Shown here in pieces: positions 16,543 through 26,419 of a DNA stretch of 64,000 nt. The stretch's first letter is position 1. The number at the start of each line of letters is the position of its first letter. Both the position numbers and the translations under genes were made by a program. The notes below the pieces were generated by a model that saw only the letters and a list, made by a program, of their open reading frames with translations, was not told the DNA's origin and made no database searches. Origin of the DNA: Stenotrophomonas sp. 364 (lineage in GTDB: Bacteria > Pseudomonadota > Gammaproteobacteria > Xanthomonadales > Xanthomonadaceae); assembly GCF_009832905.1 (NCBI RefSeq), contig NZ_CP047135.1:3636001-3700000 (forward strand), in the 5' to 3' direction.

Positions 16543-17777
16543 TCGCGATTCTCCACGGGCGGGGCTTGCCGGGCGGAGCCCGGCGCTACCGGCTGCGGCT
16601 GCCGGGCAGAGCCCGGCACTACCGGTTGCGGCTGCCGGGCAGAGCCCGGCACTACCGGTTGCGGCTGCCGGGCAGAGCCCGGCACTACCGGTTGCGGCTG
16701 CCGGGCAGAGCCCGGCACTACCGGTTGCGGCTGCCGGGCAGAGCCCGGCACTACGGCAGCGTCGGCTGGGGCAGAGCCCCCTTGTTGTTCAAGGGGGCGC
16801 GCCGACGGCGCGGGGTTAAGGGGGGATGCCCCCCCGGCAGCCTGATTCGTCTCAGACGGATCTGGCTGAGGCAATTCGTGCGTCGCAGGCACACGAATCG
16901 CCGCGCCGGGGCGCAGCAGCAGGACGTCGCGGCCGCGGTCGAGCTGGGCGGCGGGCTTCAGTTCGCCGACCAGGAAGGCGTGGGTATCATCGGGGCGCAG
17001 CGCGGTGATCTTCCCCACCGGGAACCCGGCCGGGAAACGCCCGCCCAGGCCGGAGGTGACGATCTCATCGCCCACTTCCACGCCCGCGCTGAGCGGAATG
17101 TCGCGCAGCTCCAGGGTGTCGCCCCGGCCGTACACGATCAGGCGCACGCCGTTGCGGGCCACGGTCACCGGTACCGCGTGGTCCGGGTCGGTGAGCAGCA
17201 GCACCGTGGCATTGCTGCCGGTGGTGGCGATCACCTGGCCCATCAGGCCACCGGCATCGATCACGGCCTGGCCAAGGTGCACGCCGTCGCGACTGCCGGC
17301 GGCCAGCACCAGGCGCTGCCGGACCGGATCCAGGTCGATGTCCAGGATCGGCGCCAGCTGCACGTCCAGCCCGCTGCGCTCGGCCACGTTGAGCAGCTCG
17401 CGCAGCTGCGCGTTGTCCAGCGCGGCGGTCTGCAGCCGGGTCAGGCGAGCGTTGGCGATCAGCAGCTTGTTGCGCAGCGCGCGGTTCTCTTCCACCAGCT
17501 GGCCATGGCTGGCGGCATTGTCCTTGACCTGGGTGCCCAGCTTGCCGGGCAGCCCGGCCAGCGCCCACACCGGCTGCACCAGCACGTTGGCCTGCGCGCG
17601 CAGGCGCGCCAGCCAGCCGGCCTGGTCATCGAGCACGATCAGGGTGATGGCCAGGGCCAGGTAAGCGAGCAGCCGCAGTGGACTGGCGGCGTCGCCCTGG
17701 CGGGAGGCTACGGGGGGACCGGCGTAGGGCGGCACGACTGGCTTCGACTGGAGGAAAACGAAAGAAGGATGCGACAA
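16539..17777 (-). CDS. mreC: Rod shape-determining protein MreC with repeat-derived tail
   Basis: A 412-residue bitopic protein linking MreB to the periplasmic wall synthases. It has an N-terminal membrane segment (about 33-50), a coiled-coil (about 90-120, VEENRALRNKLLIANARL) and the two beta-barrel domains to about residue 300. The C-terminal ~110 residues are Pro/Ala/Gly-rich and end in about six 11-residue repeats ([11 protein letters not shown]) read from tandem SMAG-type hairpins of 33 bp. Because 33 is a multiple of three, copy number can change without a frameshift. The folded domains are complete, so the tail is probably a tolerated extension. It may be specific to this strain or lineage. 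Confidence 0.93.
   Translation of the reverse strand: MSHPSFVFLQSKPVVPPYAGPPVASRQGDAASPLRLLAYLALAITLIVLDDQAGWLARLRAQANVLVQPVWALAGLPGKLGTQVKDNAASHGQLVEENRALRNKLLIANARLTRLQTAALDNAQLRELLNVAERSGLDVQLAPILDIDLDPVRQRLVLAAGSRDGVHLGQAVIDAGGLMGQVIATTGSNATVLLLTDPDHAVPVTVARNGVRLIVYGRGDTLELRDIPLSAGVEVGDEIVTSGLGGRFPAGFPVGKITALRPDDTHAFLVGELKPAAQLDRGRDVLLLRPGAAIRVPATHELPQPDPSETNQAAGGASPLNPAPSARPLEQQGGSAPADAAVVPGSARQPQPVVPGSARQPQPVVPGSARQPQPVVPGSARQPQPVVPGSARQPQPVAPGSARQAPPVENRE
16568..16763 (-). repeat. In-frame tandem SMAG array inside mreC
   Basis: About six units of 33 bp starting at 16568, 16601, 16634, 16667, 16700 and 16733. Each contains GCCGGGCAGAGCCCGGCAC-TACCGG; the first is slightly diverged (GGGCGGAGCCCGGCGC) and the last changes after CTACGG. 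In the mreC frame GTAG is read GTA-G, so no stop appears. A further hairpin GCCCCCTTG-TTGTT-CAAGGGGGC lies just upstream in the gene near 16778-16801. Confidence 0.92.
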
Positions 17778-17864
17778 CGCCCCGGCGTTGCGATACCCGG
17801 CGTGGCAGGCACGCAGCGGGCATCACGCCGCAGGGGCGCGTGCAGGGAGCACAGCCGGTACGGC

Positions 17865-19049
<1,185 letters not shown>

Positions 19050-19196
19050 TCAGCCGAATTTGGCCAGGGTCGGACAGCACCGGTTCTGGCCCAAAGCCGC
19101 CTCACCCGTTAACCTTTGCGCCGCAGGGCGCCTCGAGGCGCCGTTTCGTTGCCCGCCTGGCGGGCCTCAAACTCCTTCCCGCATAGGCCTTAATCG

Positions 19197-20135
19197 ATGT
19201 CCGCTTTGATCTGTGGTTCTCTTGCCTTCGACACCATCATGGTGTTCCCGGACCAGTTCAAGAATCACATCCTGCCGGACAAGGTGCACATCCTGAACGT
19301 GTCGTTCCTGGTGCCGCGCATGCGACGTGAATTCGGCGGTTGCGCAGGCAACATCGCCTACAACCTGCACCTGCTGGGCGGCGACCCGATCCCGATGGGC
19401 ACCGTGGGCTCGGACTTCGGCCCCTACCGCGAGTACTTCCAGGGCCTGGGCATCGACCTGGCCCGGGTCAAGGTGATCGACGAGCTGTTCACGCCCCAGG
19501 CGTTCATCACCACCGACCACGACAACAACCAGATCACCGCCTTCCACCCGGGCGCGATGATGCGGTCCTACGAGAACCACGTGAAGGACGTGCCGGGCGT
19601 GACCCTGGGCCTGGTCGGCCCGGACGGGCGCGAGGGCATGATCCAGAACTCGCAGGAGTTCTTCGAGGGCGGCGTGCCGTTCATCTTCGACCCGGGCCAG
19701 GCCATGCCGCTGTTCAACGGCCCGGAACTGCGCACCTTCATCGAGCAGGCCGACTACGTGGTGGTCAACGACTACGAGTCCAACCTGCTGCAGGAGCGCA
19801 CCGGCTGGGACGAAAAGGCCATCGTGAGCCGGGTCAAGGCCTACATCACCACCCGTGGCCCGAAGGGCGCGGTGATCCACACCCCGGAAAAGACCTATGA
19901 CATCCCGCCGGCGCACGAGCGTCGCGTGGTGGACCCGACCGGCTGCGGCGACGCGTTCCGCGCCGGCCTGATCTACGGCATCGAGAAGGGCTTCGACTGG
20001 CTCACCATCGGTCGCATGGGCAACCTGATGGGCGCGCTGAAGGTGGAACACCCGGGCACGCAGAACCAGCGCTTCACGTTTGAAGAGTTCAACGAGCAGT
20101 TCAAGCAGCAGTTCGGTTACGCGCTGAACGTTTGA
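19197..20135 (+). CDS. PfkB-family kinase, probable adenosine kinase
   Basis: A 312-residue ribokinase-fold enzyme. It has the N-terminal GSLAFDTI motif, the sugar-binding FGGCAGNIAYNLHLLGG at 46-62 and PfkB signature 2 DPTGCGDAFRAGLI with the catalytic base Asp252. The two-helix insertion and DHDNNQITAFHPGAM pattern match enzymes annotated as adenosine kinase or general carbohydrate kinase in Xanthomonadaceae; the substrate cannot be decided from sequence alone. The gene is transcribed alone, divergent from mreB. Confidence 0.85.
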   Translation: MSALICGSLAFDTIMVFPDQFKNHILPDKVHILNVSFLVPRMRREFGGCAGNIAYNLHLLGGDPIPMGTVGSDFGPYREYFQGLGIDLARVKVIDELFTPQAFITTDHDNNQITAFHPGAMMRSYENHVKDVPGVTLGLVGPDGREGMIQNSQEFFEGGVPFIFDPGQAMPLFNGPELRTFIEQADYVVVNDYESNLLQERTGWDEKAIVSRVKAYITTRGPKGAVIHTPEKTYDIPPAHERRVVDPTGCGDAFRAGLIYGIEKGFDWLTIGRMGNLMGALKVEHPGTQNQRFTFEEFNEQFKQQFGYALNV

Positions 20136-20168
20136 TCGCGCTGCGATCAGACACCGCCGTGGATCAGC

Positions 20169-20193
20169 GTCACCACCAACGGTGGTGACCTAC
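20169..20193 (-). repeat. SMAG-type palindrome
   Basis: GTCACCACC-AAC-GGTGGTGAC followed by CTAC, in the gap between convergent genes. The remaining ~180 bases up to 20375 show no recognisable feature. Confidence 0.7.
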
Positions 20194-20375
20194 CGCTGCA
20201 TCAGGTCGTGGCCGCAGGCGTCGGCCGGGGACATTTGCGAGAGGGCCTGCCGGCTGCCAAGCGGCCCCGGACGCGCGCATCACGCCCAAACCAGGACGCG
20301 CAGCTGCGCCCGCTCCGGCGCAGCAATCCCCAGGCTCCCCGCCCCGCTGCCCGCCTCAGGACTCCGGGCTCGGAC

Positions 20376-22379
20376 TCAAGGCTTGGGCCTAGGCGTGGAC
20401 GTAAGCGTCGGCTTGGCCTTCTCCGGCAACCGGTACAGCTCTTTTTCGTAGGCCAGCGTGCCCCACATGGCATAGGCGTGGGCGCGCCGTGCCAGCGCCG
20501 GGTTCAGCGGCTGCGGGTGCAGCTGGTCGCTGGCCGGGTCGTAGCGGTAGCCCTGTGCCGGTTTGTCCGGCTGCAGGATGGCCACGTCGTTGCCCTCCAT
20601 CCACGCCAGGTTGCGGTCGTACTGCATCAGCGCGCGCCCAGGCTGCAGCCGGCGCGCGTCGGTCAGGTCCTGCCCCACCAGCGGCGTGGGATCGGCAATG
20701 CCCAGCAGCGACAACAGCGTCGGCGGCAGATCGATCTGGCTGACGATGCGGGCGTCCCGGCGGGGCGCGATGCCACCGCCCAGGATCAACCCGGGGATAT
20801 GGAAGTTGCCGATGGGCACCATGTCCTTGCCGAACACCCGCGAATCATGGTCTGCCACGACCAGGAACACGGTATTTTCCCAGTACGGTGATGCCATCGC
20901 CTTGCGGAAGAATTCGCCCAGCGCGTAGTCGGCGTACTTGGCGGCATTGTCGCGGGTCTGCTTGGGCTGCTCGTACAGGTCGATGCGGCCGTCGGGGAAC
21001 TCGAACGGATCGTGGTTGCTGGAGGTGAACACCAGCCCGAAGAATGGCTTGCCCTGCGCATTCAACTCGCGGAACTGCTGGTCGGCACGGACGAACAGGT
21101 CCTCGTCCGACGCCCCCCACGACCCGACGAACGCCGGCGTGCGGTAGTCCTTGCGGTCCACGATGCGGGTGAAGCCGTTGGCGAGGAAGAACTCGCGCAT
21201 GTTGTCGAAATGGCTTTCGCCGCCGTAGTAGAAGCCGGTGTCGTAGCCATGCCGGCCCAGCACGTCGGCCAGGGTGAAGAAGCGCTCGCGGGAGGCGGGC
21301 AGCTTGACCACCGATTCGGCCGGGGTGGGCGGGAAGCCGGTCAGCACCGCCTCGATCCCGCGCACCGAGCGCGTGCCGGTCGCATACAGCCGCTCGAACG
21401 CCCAGCCCTGCGTGCTCAAGCGGTCGTAGTTGGGCGACAGCGGCCGTCCCCCCAGGCTGCCGATGAACTGCGCCCCCAGGCTTTCTTCCAGCACGATCAC
21501 CAGGTTGCGCGGCGTGCCCGCGTGCACCGGCGGCCGCACGGCCAGGCTCGGCAGGTCATCGGACACGTACGCCGATGCCGGCAGGCCACTGGTGGCGCGC
21601 AGTTCGCTGAGCACCTCGGCCAGCGGCATGTCGCCATACACGCGCGAGGTTTCGCTGCGGGTTGCCAGCTGCCGCGCGGCAAAGCCGACGGTGTACAGCG
21701 AGTTCAGCGGCAGCGCGTTGACGGTGGGGTCAGTGGAGAACGCCACAAGCGCCGGGTTCAGGGGGCGATGCCCCAGGCTCGAGCGCACGCCCATGGCGGC
21801 CAGCAGCAGCACCAGCAGCGCCAACGGCAGCCGCCATAGCCAGCCGGCCTCGACCGGGACCGTCGGCGCAGGCAGTACCCAGCGGCGCGAGCCGCGCAGC
21901 AACACCCAGAACAGCACGATCACCGCCGTCACCTCGATCACCACGGCCAGCAGGTGCCCGCGCAGCAGGGTCATCCCGACTTCCTCGGGATAGATCAGGT
22001 ATTCCAGGAACAGGCGGTTCGGGCGCAGCCCGTATTCGGCCATGAAGCTGGGCGTGGCCAGCTCCATGAACACCAGCAGCACGCTCGCCACGATCAGCCA
22101 GCCGCGCAGCAGGTGGCGCCAGGCGCGGCCCAGCCGCCCGTCCACCGGCAGCAGCAGCGCCAGCACCGCAGGAATGCCATGGAGCAGGCAGAGCGTGGAG
22201 ACATCCACCCGTATTCCCTGCAGGAACACCGTGGCCCAGCCGTCGGCGGCGCTGACCCGGGAGGCATGCCACAGCGCCAGCCCCAGCCGGGACACCGACA
22301 GGACCACCAGGCCGAACAGAAAGAAGGCGGCAATCGGAGACAGACGCCGGTACAGCGACACCCATACAGCTCGGAGCAT
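20376..22379 (-). CDS. LTA-synthase-like membrane sulfatase (alkaline phosphatase superfamily)
   Basis: A 667-residue protein with five N-terminal membrane segments (to about residue 200) and a periplasmic sulfatase-fold domain. The metal and nucleophile motifs are visible: LEESLG at 297-302, the probable nucleophile Thr336 in ATGTRSVRG, SNHDPFEFP and VVADHDSRVF. This is the architecture of LtaS, OpgB and related phosphoglycerol or phosphoethanolamine transferases. In a Gram-negative cell, transfer to periplasmic glucans or another envelope glycan is more likely than lipoteichoic acid synthesis, but this is inference. Start: Met at 22379, directly before the first membrane segment. Confidence 0.85.
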   Translation of the reverse strand: MLRAVWVSLYRRLSPIAAFFLFGLVVLSVSRLGLALWHASRVSAADGWATVFLQGIRVDVSTLCLLHGIPAVLALLLPVDGRLGRAWRHLLRGWLIVASVLLVFMELATPSFMAEYGLRPNRLFLEYLIYPEEVGMTLLRGHLLAVVIEVTAVIVLFWVLLRGSRRWVLPAPTVPVEAGWLWRLPLALLVLLLAAMGVRSSLGHRPLNPALVAFSTDPTVNALPLNSLYTVGFAARQLATRSETSRVYGDMPLAEVLSELRATSGLPASAYVSDDLPSLAVRPPVHAGTPRNLVIVLEESLGAQFIGSLGGRPLSPNYDRLSTQGWAFERLYATGTRSVRGIEAVLTGFPPTPAESVVKLPASRERFFTLADVLGRHGYDTGFYYGGESHFDNMREFFLANGFTRIVDRKDYRTPAFVGSWGASDEDLFVRADQQFRELNAQGKPFFGLVFTSSNHDPFEFPDGRIDLYEQPKQTRDNAAKYADYALGEFFRKAMASPYWENTVFLVVADHDSRVFGKDMVPIGNFHIPGLILGGGIAPRRDARIVSQIDLPPTLLSLLGIADPTPLVGQDLTDARRLQPGRALMQYDRNLAWMEGNDVAILQPDKPAQGYRYDPASDQLHPQPLNPALARRAHAYAMWGTLAYEKELYRLPEKAKPTLTSTPRPKP

Positions 22380-22707
22380 GAAAGGAATCCAGAAAGGGAA
22401 CGACGAACAGCCCGTGCCCATCCCTGGCAGCGGGCCACACCTGACCACGTGTTAACCGACACACACCCGCCAGCGCAGCGCACCTGCCGCCGCCACGGTT
22501 CTACGCCTATCGCTGCCTGGATCAGGCCGCTCCGGTCGGCGGCGGCGGTTCCCCAACCGCGCCCCGCCCCACGCCAGACCCGTCCGTCATCTATCCGACA
22601 CACGGCCGGTTCCGAACAATACAGGGAATAACGCTGGCGTCGACCGGAAACGTGATCGCCCGTTTGCCGGCGTTGGGCGGCGGTTTCCACCGGCCGCCCG
22701 CCCTGCA
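22380..22707. other. Gene-free spacer
   Basis: About 330 bases between the sulfatase start and the HAD gene end. Short inverted motifs are present (for example CCGCCGCC and GGCGGCGG) but no gene, terminator with a T-run, or repeat of the SMAG type is visible. Confidence 0.4.
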
Positions 22708-23330
22708 CTAGCGCTGGCAGTGCGCCAGCACCGCGCGGCAGTCGTCCAGGTGCCAGCAGGCCAGGCCCGGCCACGGGTTGTCCGGTGCATTGACCAACAG
22801 CGTGCGGGTGCCGGCCGCGCGGCCGCATTCCAGGTCGAAGCGGTAGTCGCCCACCATCACCACCTGCGCCGGGTCCACCTGCCAGCGCCGCAGGAAGTAC
22901 TGCAGCCCGGCCGGGGAGGGCTTCGGCTCGGCCTCGTCGCGGCCAATGATGTCCTGTTCGGCAAACACGTCGCCCAGCCCGATGGCCTGCAGGGTGACCT
23001 GGGCCAGGCTGCGGACGTTGCGGGTCAGGATGCCCAGCCGGCAGCCGGCCCCCTGCAGCGCGCGCACCAGCGCCACCGCGCCGGGCGCGGGCCGGGAGGC
23101 TGCGGCGAGGTCGCGCTCGTGCCGGAGCAGCCAGGCGTGTTTGGCGGCTGCCTCCTCGGCGGGCAGGCTGGCCAGGTGCACGAGGATGTCGTCCTGCACC
23201 GGGACGCCAGTTCGCGCTTGATCCGTTCGAAATCGTGCACCGCCACGGTCAGGGTGCCGTCCATGTCGAACACCCAGTGGCGGATCGCCGACAGCGGCAA
23301 CGCCGCTGCCGGGTCGCCCGCCGCCGTCAT
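22708..23330 (-). pseudogene. HAD-family phosphatase broken by a one-base frameshift
   Basis: The N-terminus (from the ATG at 23330) reads ...HWVFDMDGTLTVAVHDFERIKREL, including HAD motif I DMDGT. About 123 bases in, the frame breaks. From there a different frame carries the rest: QDDILVHLASLPAEE, motif II LTRN, the motif III Lys in AEPKPSP and motif IV GDYRFDLECG, ending at 22708. Restoring one base in GAACTGGCGTCCC (near 23206-23209, giving E-L-G-V-P) joins the halves into a 207-residue protein. The ATG overlaps the upstream lipoprotein stop (ATGA). It may be a true pseudogene, a phase-variable G-run or a sequencing error; everything else in the enzyme looks intact. Confidence 0.85.
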
Positions 23331-24058
23331 TCCCACCACTTCGGCATGCGGTTGGCGTCCACCCCGCCGGTTTCGAACACCGCGGTGCGGGTGCCGCCGG
23401 CCTTGACCGGGAATTCGATGCTGATCACCTTGGCCTTGCGCGCCAGTTTCCACAGCGCCTTCTGGTCGGTGATGAACATCGCGATCGCCTCGTCGGTCTT
23501 GGGACGCCAGGCGGCCATCGCGATCGGCTTGCCGCCGTCCACGCTGACCTGCACCTTGCACTGCGGGCAGCGGAAGTCGCCGGCCTGCAGCACCAGGTAG
23601 GCATGCCGCTTCCATTCGGGGTGGTCGCGGAACACCAGCTGCACCGGCTTGGCGCCACTGCCGTCCACGTCCACGCGCTCCTTGCTGAAGATCTGCGCCG
23701 AGACCTGGCTGCCCTTGCCGCCCACCGGGATCTGGTTGTACTGCCACAAGCCCTGCATGCGGCGCAGGTCGCGTGCCGCATCACCCTTGGCCTTGACCTC
23801 GGCAAAGCCAGGCTCGATGCGCGCGGCCACGTCGGTGTCCTTGTACTGGTCCAGCAGCGCGCCGCCATGGATGCGCGCGCGCTCCCAGTCCTGCGCCGCC
23901 ACGGCCATCTCGTACTCCTTGGCCACGCCTTCGGCCTTCTGTTCCTGCTGTGCCTTCGCGGCGGCGGCGGCGGCTTCCTGCGCCCTGCGTTCTTCCTCGG
24001 GGTTGCTGCAGGCCACCAGCGCGAAGGCACAGGCGGCGGCCAGGATCAGTCGTTTCAT
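23327..24058 (-). CDS. Hypothetical lipoprotein
   Basis: A 243-residue protein with lipobox L-V-A-C (Cys17) after MKRLILAAACAF. An Ala/Gln/Glu-rich coiled-coil-like stretch (about 20-50) is followed by a globular region with one C-P-Q-C pair and a C-terminal sandwich-like segment. I do not recognise a family. The start at 24058 is set by the signal peptide and a GGAG 9 bases upstream. It overlaps the HAD gene by four bases and is probably co-transcribed with it. Confidence 0.8.
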   Translation of the reverse strand: MKRLILAAACAFALVACSNPEEERRAQEAAAAAAKAQQEQKAEGVAKEYEMAVAAQDWERARIHGGALLDQYKDTDVAARIEPGFAEVKAKGDAARDLRRMQGLWQYNQIPVGGKGSQVSAQIFSKERVDVDGSGAKPVQLVFRDHPEWKRHAYLVLQAGDFRCPQCKVQVSVDGGKPIAMAAWRPKTDEAIAMFITDQKALWKLARKAKVISIEFPVKAGGTRTAVFETGGVDANRMPKWWE

Positions 24059-24322
24059 TGCGTGCTCCGTGATTGGAAAGGCGCCCACTGGCGTCACCCG
24101 GCTACTGTAACGGGGGAGCAGGCGCGGCCGCATCTTCATCGAACGCGTTCATCGGGTCCACCCTGCGGGGGGACACGACCCGGGGCGGAGCAAACGCCCT
24201 CTGCGTTGATGGTCATGCCGATACCGAACGTGGGCGATGCAACGGCAGTCGATCGGGATGCGACCCTGCCTCGGTAGCGCGACGTCGATCTGACGGAACG
24301 CCGCTGCGCAGGTGCGGCGCAT

Positions 24323-24354
24323 AAAAAAAACGGCGGGTTTCCCCGCCGTTTTTT
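24323..24354. terminator. Bidirectional rho-independent terminator
   Basis: A stem CGGCGGG-TTTC-CCCGCCG is flanked by eight A on the left and six T on the right, so it can end transcription in both directions. Its natural client is the M1 aminopeptidase gene, which stops at 24410 on the minus strand. The rest of 24059-24409 shows no gene. Confidence 0.88.
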
Positions 24355-24409
24355 CAGGCATTGCATTGCATGGTGCGCACCGGCCGGGATTGCCGGCCAG
24401 CGACCAAGG

Positions 24410-26341
24410 TTACCTGCTCGCCTTGTCCAGCATGTCCTGCACCGACGCGGTGGTGATCGGGTGGTAACCCGGCTTGGCCTTCTCGAAGGCCGCCTTGGCG
24501 AATGCCAGGCCTTCGGGGGTCTTCACCAGTTCGGCGTAGATCGGCAGGATCAGCTTGCGACGGCCCACGCGCTCGATGAAGGCCGCGGCCGGCTCATTGG
24601 CCTCGGTGTACCCGCTGCGGATGGCCAGCGGGTACCAGCGCATCGCGATTTCGCCATTGGCGGTGCCGGTGAAGTGGTACGCCTTGTCCAGCGCGGCCAG
24701 CTTCTCCAGCGGCAGGGTCTTGCCCAGGCCGTCGATGAAGTGCACCCACTCCTGGGTACCCCATTCGCCGGTGATCTGCACGTTCGGCAGGGTGTTGCTG
24801 CCCTGCCAGGCAATGCGCGCGGTGTCGACGATGGAGAAGTTGCGCGAGCGTGCCTTGGTCGCGAACGCCGGGATGCCCGGCTCGTCCAGCCAAGCCTTCA
24901 GTTCGGCGTCGGTGACCGCACCGGGCTTCTTGGTCAGCAGGTTCTTCTTCATGTAGGCAACGAACTGGTCGGTGTTCGCGCTCTGGAAGGCGTGGTCATC
25001 GAACCAGCCACGCAGGAACGGATCGAAGGTGTCGCGACCGAAACGCTGCTCCAGGAACTGCAGGAACCACGCGCCCTTGACGTAGGCCACCTGGCTCAAC
25101 GCATCGTCCGGATCACGCTCGGTCAGCGGCGGCAGCGCCAGCGCCTGGTCGGCCGGGCTCTTGTCCTTGATCTCGGCCAGCAGGTCGTTCTGGTCGATCT
25201 CGCGCTCCATCTCGGCCATTTCCTGGCCATACAGCGCTTCGGTGATGCGGCCCTGCACGTAGGTCGTGAAGCCTTCGTTGAGCCAGATGTCCTTCCAGCT
25301 GGCGTTGGTCACCAGGTTGCCCGACCAGCTGTGCGCCAGTTCATGGGCCACCAGCGACACCAGCGACTTGTCGCCGACGATCACGGTCGGCGTGGCGAAG
25401 GTCAGGCGCGGGTTTTCCATGCCACCGAACGGGAACGACGGCGGCAGCACCAGCATGTCGTAACGGCCCCAGCGGTACTGGCCGTACAGTTTCTCGGCGG
25501 CACCGATCATCTTCTCGGTGTCTTCGAATTCCTTGGCGGCCTTGCCGACCATGGTCGGTTCGGCCCACACGCCGGAGCGGCCGGAGATCGGCTCGAACAC
25601 CAGGTCGCCGGCGGCGATGGCCAGCAGGTAGGACGGGATCGGCTGCGGCATCTTGAAGGTGTAATCACCGTCACGCGCGGCCTTGGGATCGTTGTCGGCG
25701 CTCATCAGCACCATCACGTCCGGGCGCGAGGTGACATGCGCGGTATAGGTGAAGCGCACGCTCGGCGTGTCCTGCAGCGGCACCCACGAACGGGCGTGGA
25801 TGGCCTGGGACTGGCTGAACATGAAGGGCAGCTTCTTGCCCTCGGTCATCGACGGCTCCAGCCACTGCAGGCCCGACGCGGTCGGGGCGGTGTGGTAGGT
25901 GATCTGCACCTTGGCCGGCTGCGCAGGCGCGTCGATGCTCAGCTTGCTGCCGAACACCTTGTCGGCCGGAGCCAGCACGAACTGCAGCGGCGATGCCGTG
26001 CCGTCGGCGCCGATCGCCTCGACCTTCTCCACGCTCAGCTCGCGGGTGTCGAGCACCAGCTGCTTGGCTGCCTTGTCCTTCCACTGCAGGGTGTAGGTGG
26101 CGGTGCCACCGATCTGCTTGGCGTCAAAATCCAGCTTCAGGTCCAGCGCCACGTCCTTGACCACGACCTTGTCCGGCTCGGCGTAGGAGCTTTCATCGTG
26201 GCTGCGGCTGTCGGCTTTCATGGCAGTGCTCGCCGGTGCGGTGGCAGTGGACGCGGCAGCGGGGGCTGCAGCTTCTTTGGAACAGCCGGCGGCCAGCGCC
26301 ACGGCAAGGGGAATGAGCAGGAACGGAGATCGCATGGACAT
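24410..26341 (-). CDS. M1-family zinc aminopeptidase, lipoprotein
   Basis: A 643-residue metallopeptidase. The zinc motif H333-E-L-A-H337 with the third ligand Glu356 (WLNEGF) and the substrate motif GGMENP at 307-312 define family M1. The N-terminus has a lipobox-like L-A-A-G-C (Cys20) and an Ala/Thr-rich linker, so the enzyme is probably membrane-anchored in the periplasm rather than cytosolic like PepN. Overall it resembles leukotriene A4 hydrolase/aminopeptidase B-like bacterial members. The gene appears monocistronic. Confidence 0.92.
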   Translation of the reverse strand: MSMRSPFLLIPLAVALAAGCSKEAAAPAAASTATAPASTAMKADSRSHDESSYAEPDKVVVKDVALDLKLDFDAKQIGGTATYTLQWKDKAAKQLVLDTRELSVEKVEAIGADGTASPLQFVLAPADKVFGSKLSIDAPAQPAKVQITYHTAPTASGLQWLEPSMTEGKKLPFMFSQSQAIHARSWVPLQDTPSVRFTYTAHVTSRPDVMVLMSADNDPKAARDGDYTFKMPQPIPSYLLAIAAGDLVFEPISGRSGVWAEPTMVGKAAKEFEDTEKMIGAAEKLYGQYRWGRYDMLVLPPSFPFGGMENPRLTFATPTVIVGDKSLVSLVAHELAHSWSGNLVTNASWKDIWLNEGFTTYVQGRITEALYGQEMAEMEREIDQNDLLAEIKDKSPADQALALPPLTERDPDDALSQVAYVKGAWFLQFLEQRFGRDTFDPFLRGWFDDHAFQSANTDQFVAYMKKNLLTKKPGAVTDAELKAWLDEPGIPAFATKARSRNFSIVDTARIAWQGSNTLPNVQITGEWGTQEWVHFIDGLGKTLPLEKLAALDKAYHFTGTANGEIAMRWYPLAIRSGYTEANEPAAAFIERVGRRKLILPIYAELVKTPEGLAFAKAAFEKAKPGYHPITTASVQDMLDKASR

Positions 26342-26419
26342 CGGGACCGATCAGGGTGAAACCACCAGTTTACCCCCTGTCCGCCCTACCCCACAGCGCT
26401 GGCACCCCGGGCTGCGCAT

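Noticed and set aside
16568..16763. 33-bp tandem repeats as a CRISPR or intergenic array
   Set aside because: They lie inside the mreC frame, have no unique spacers and are translated.
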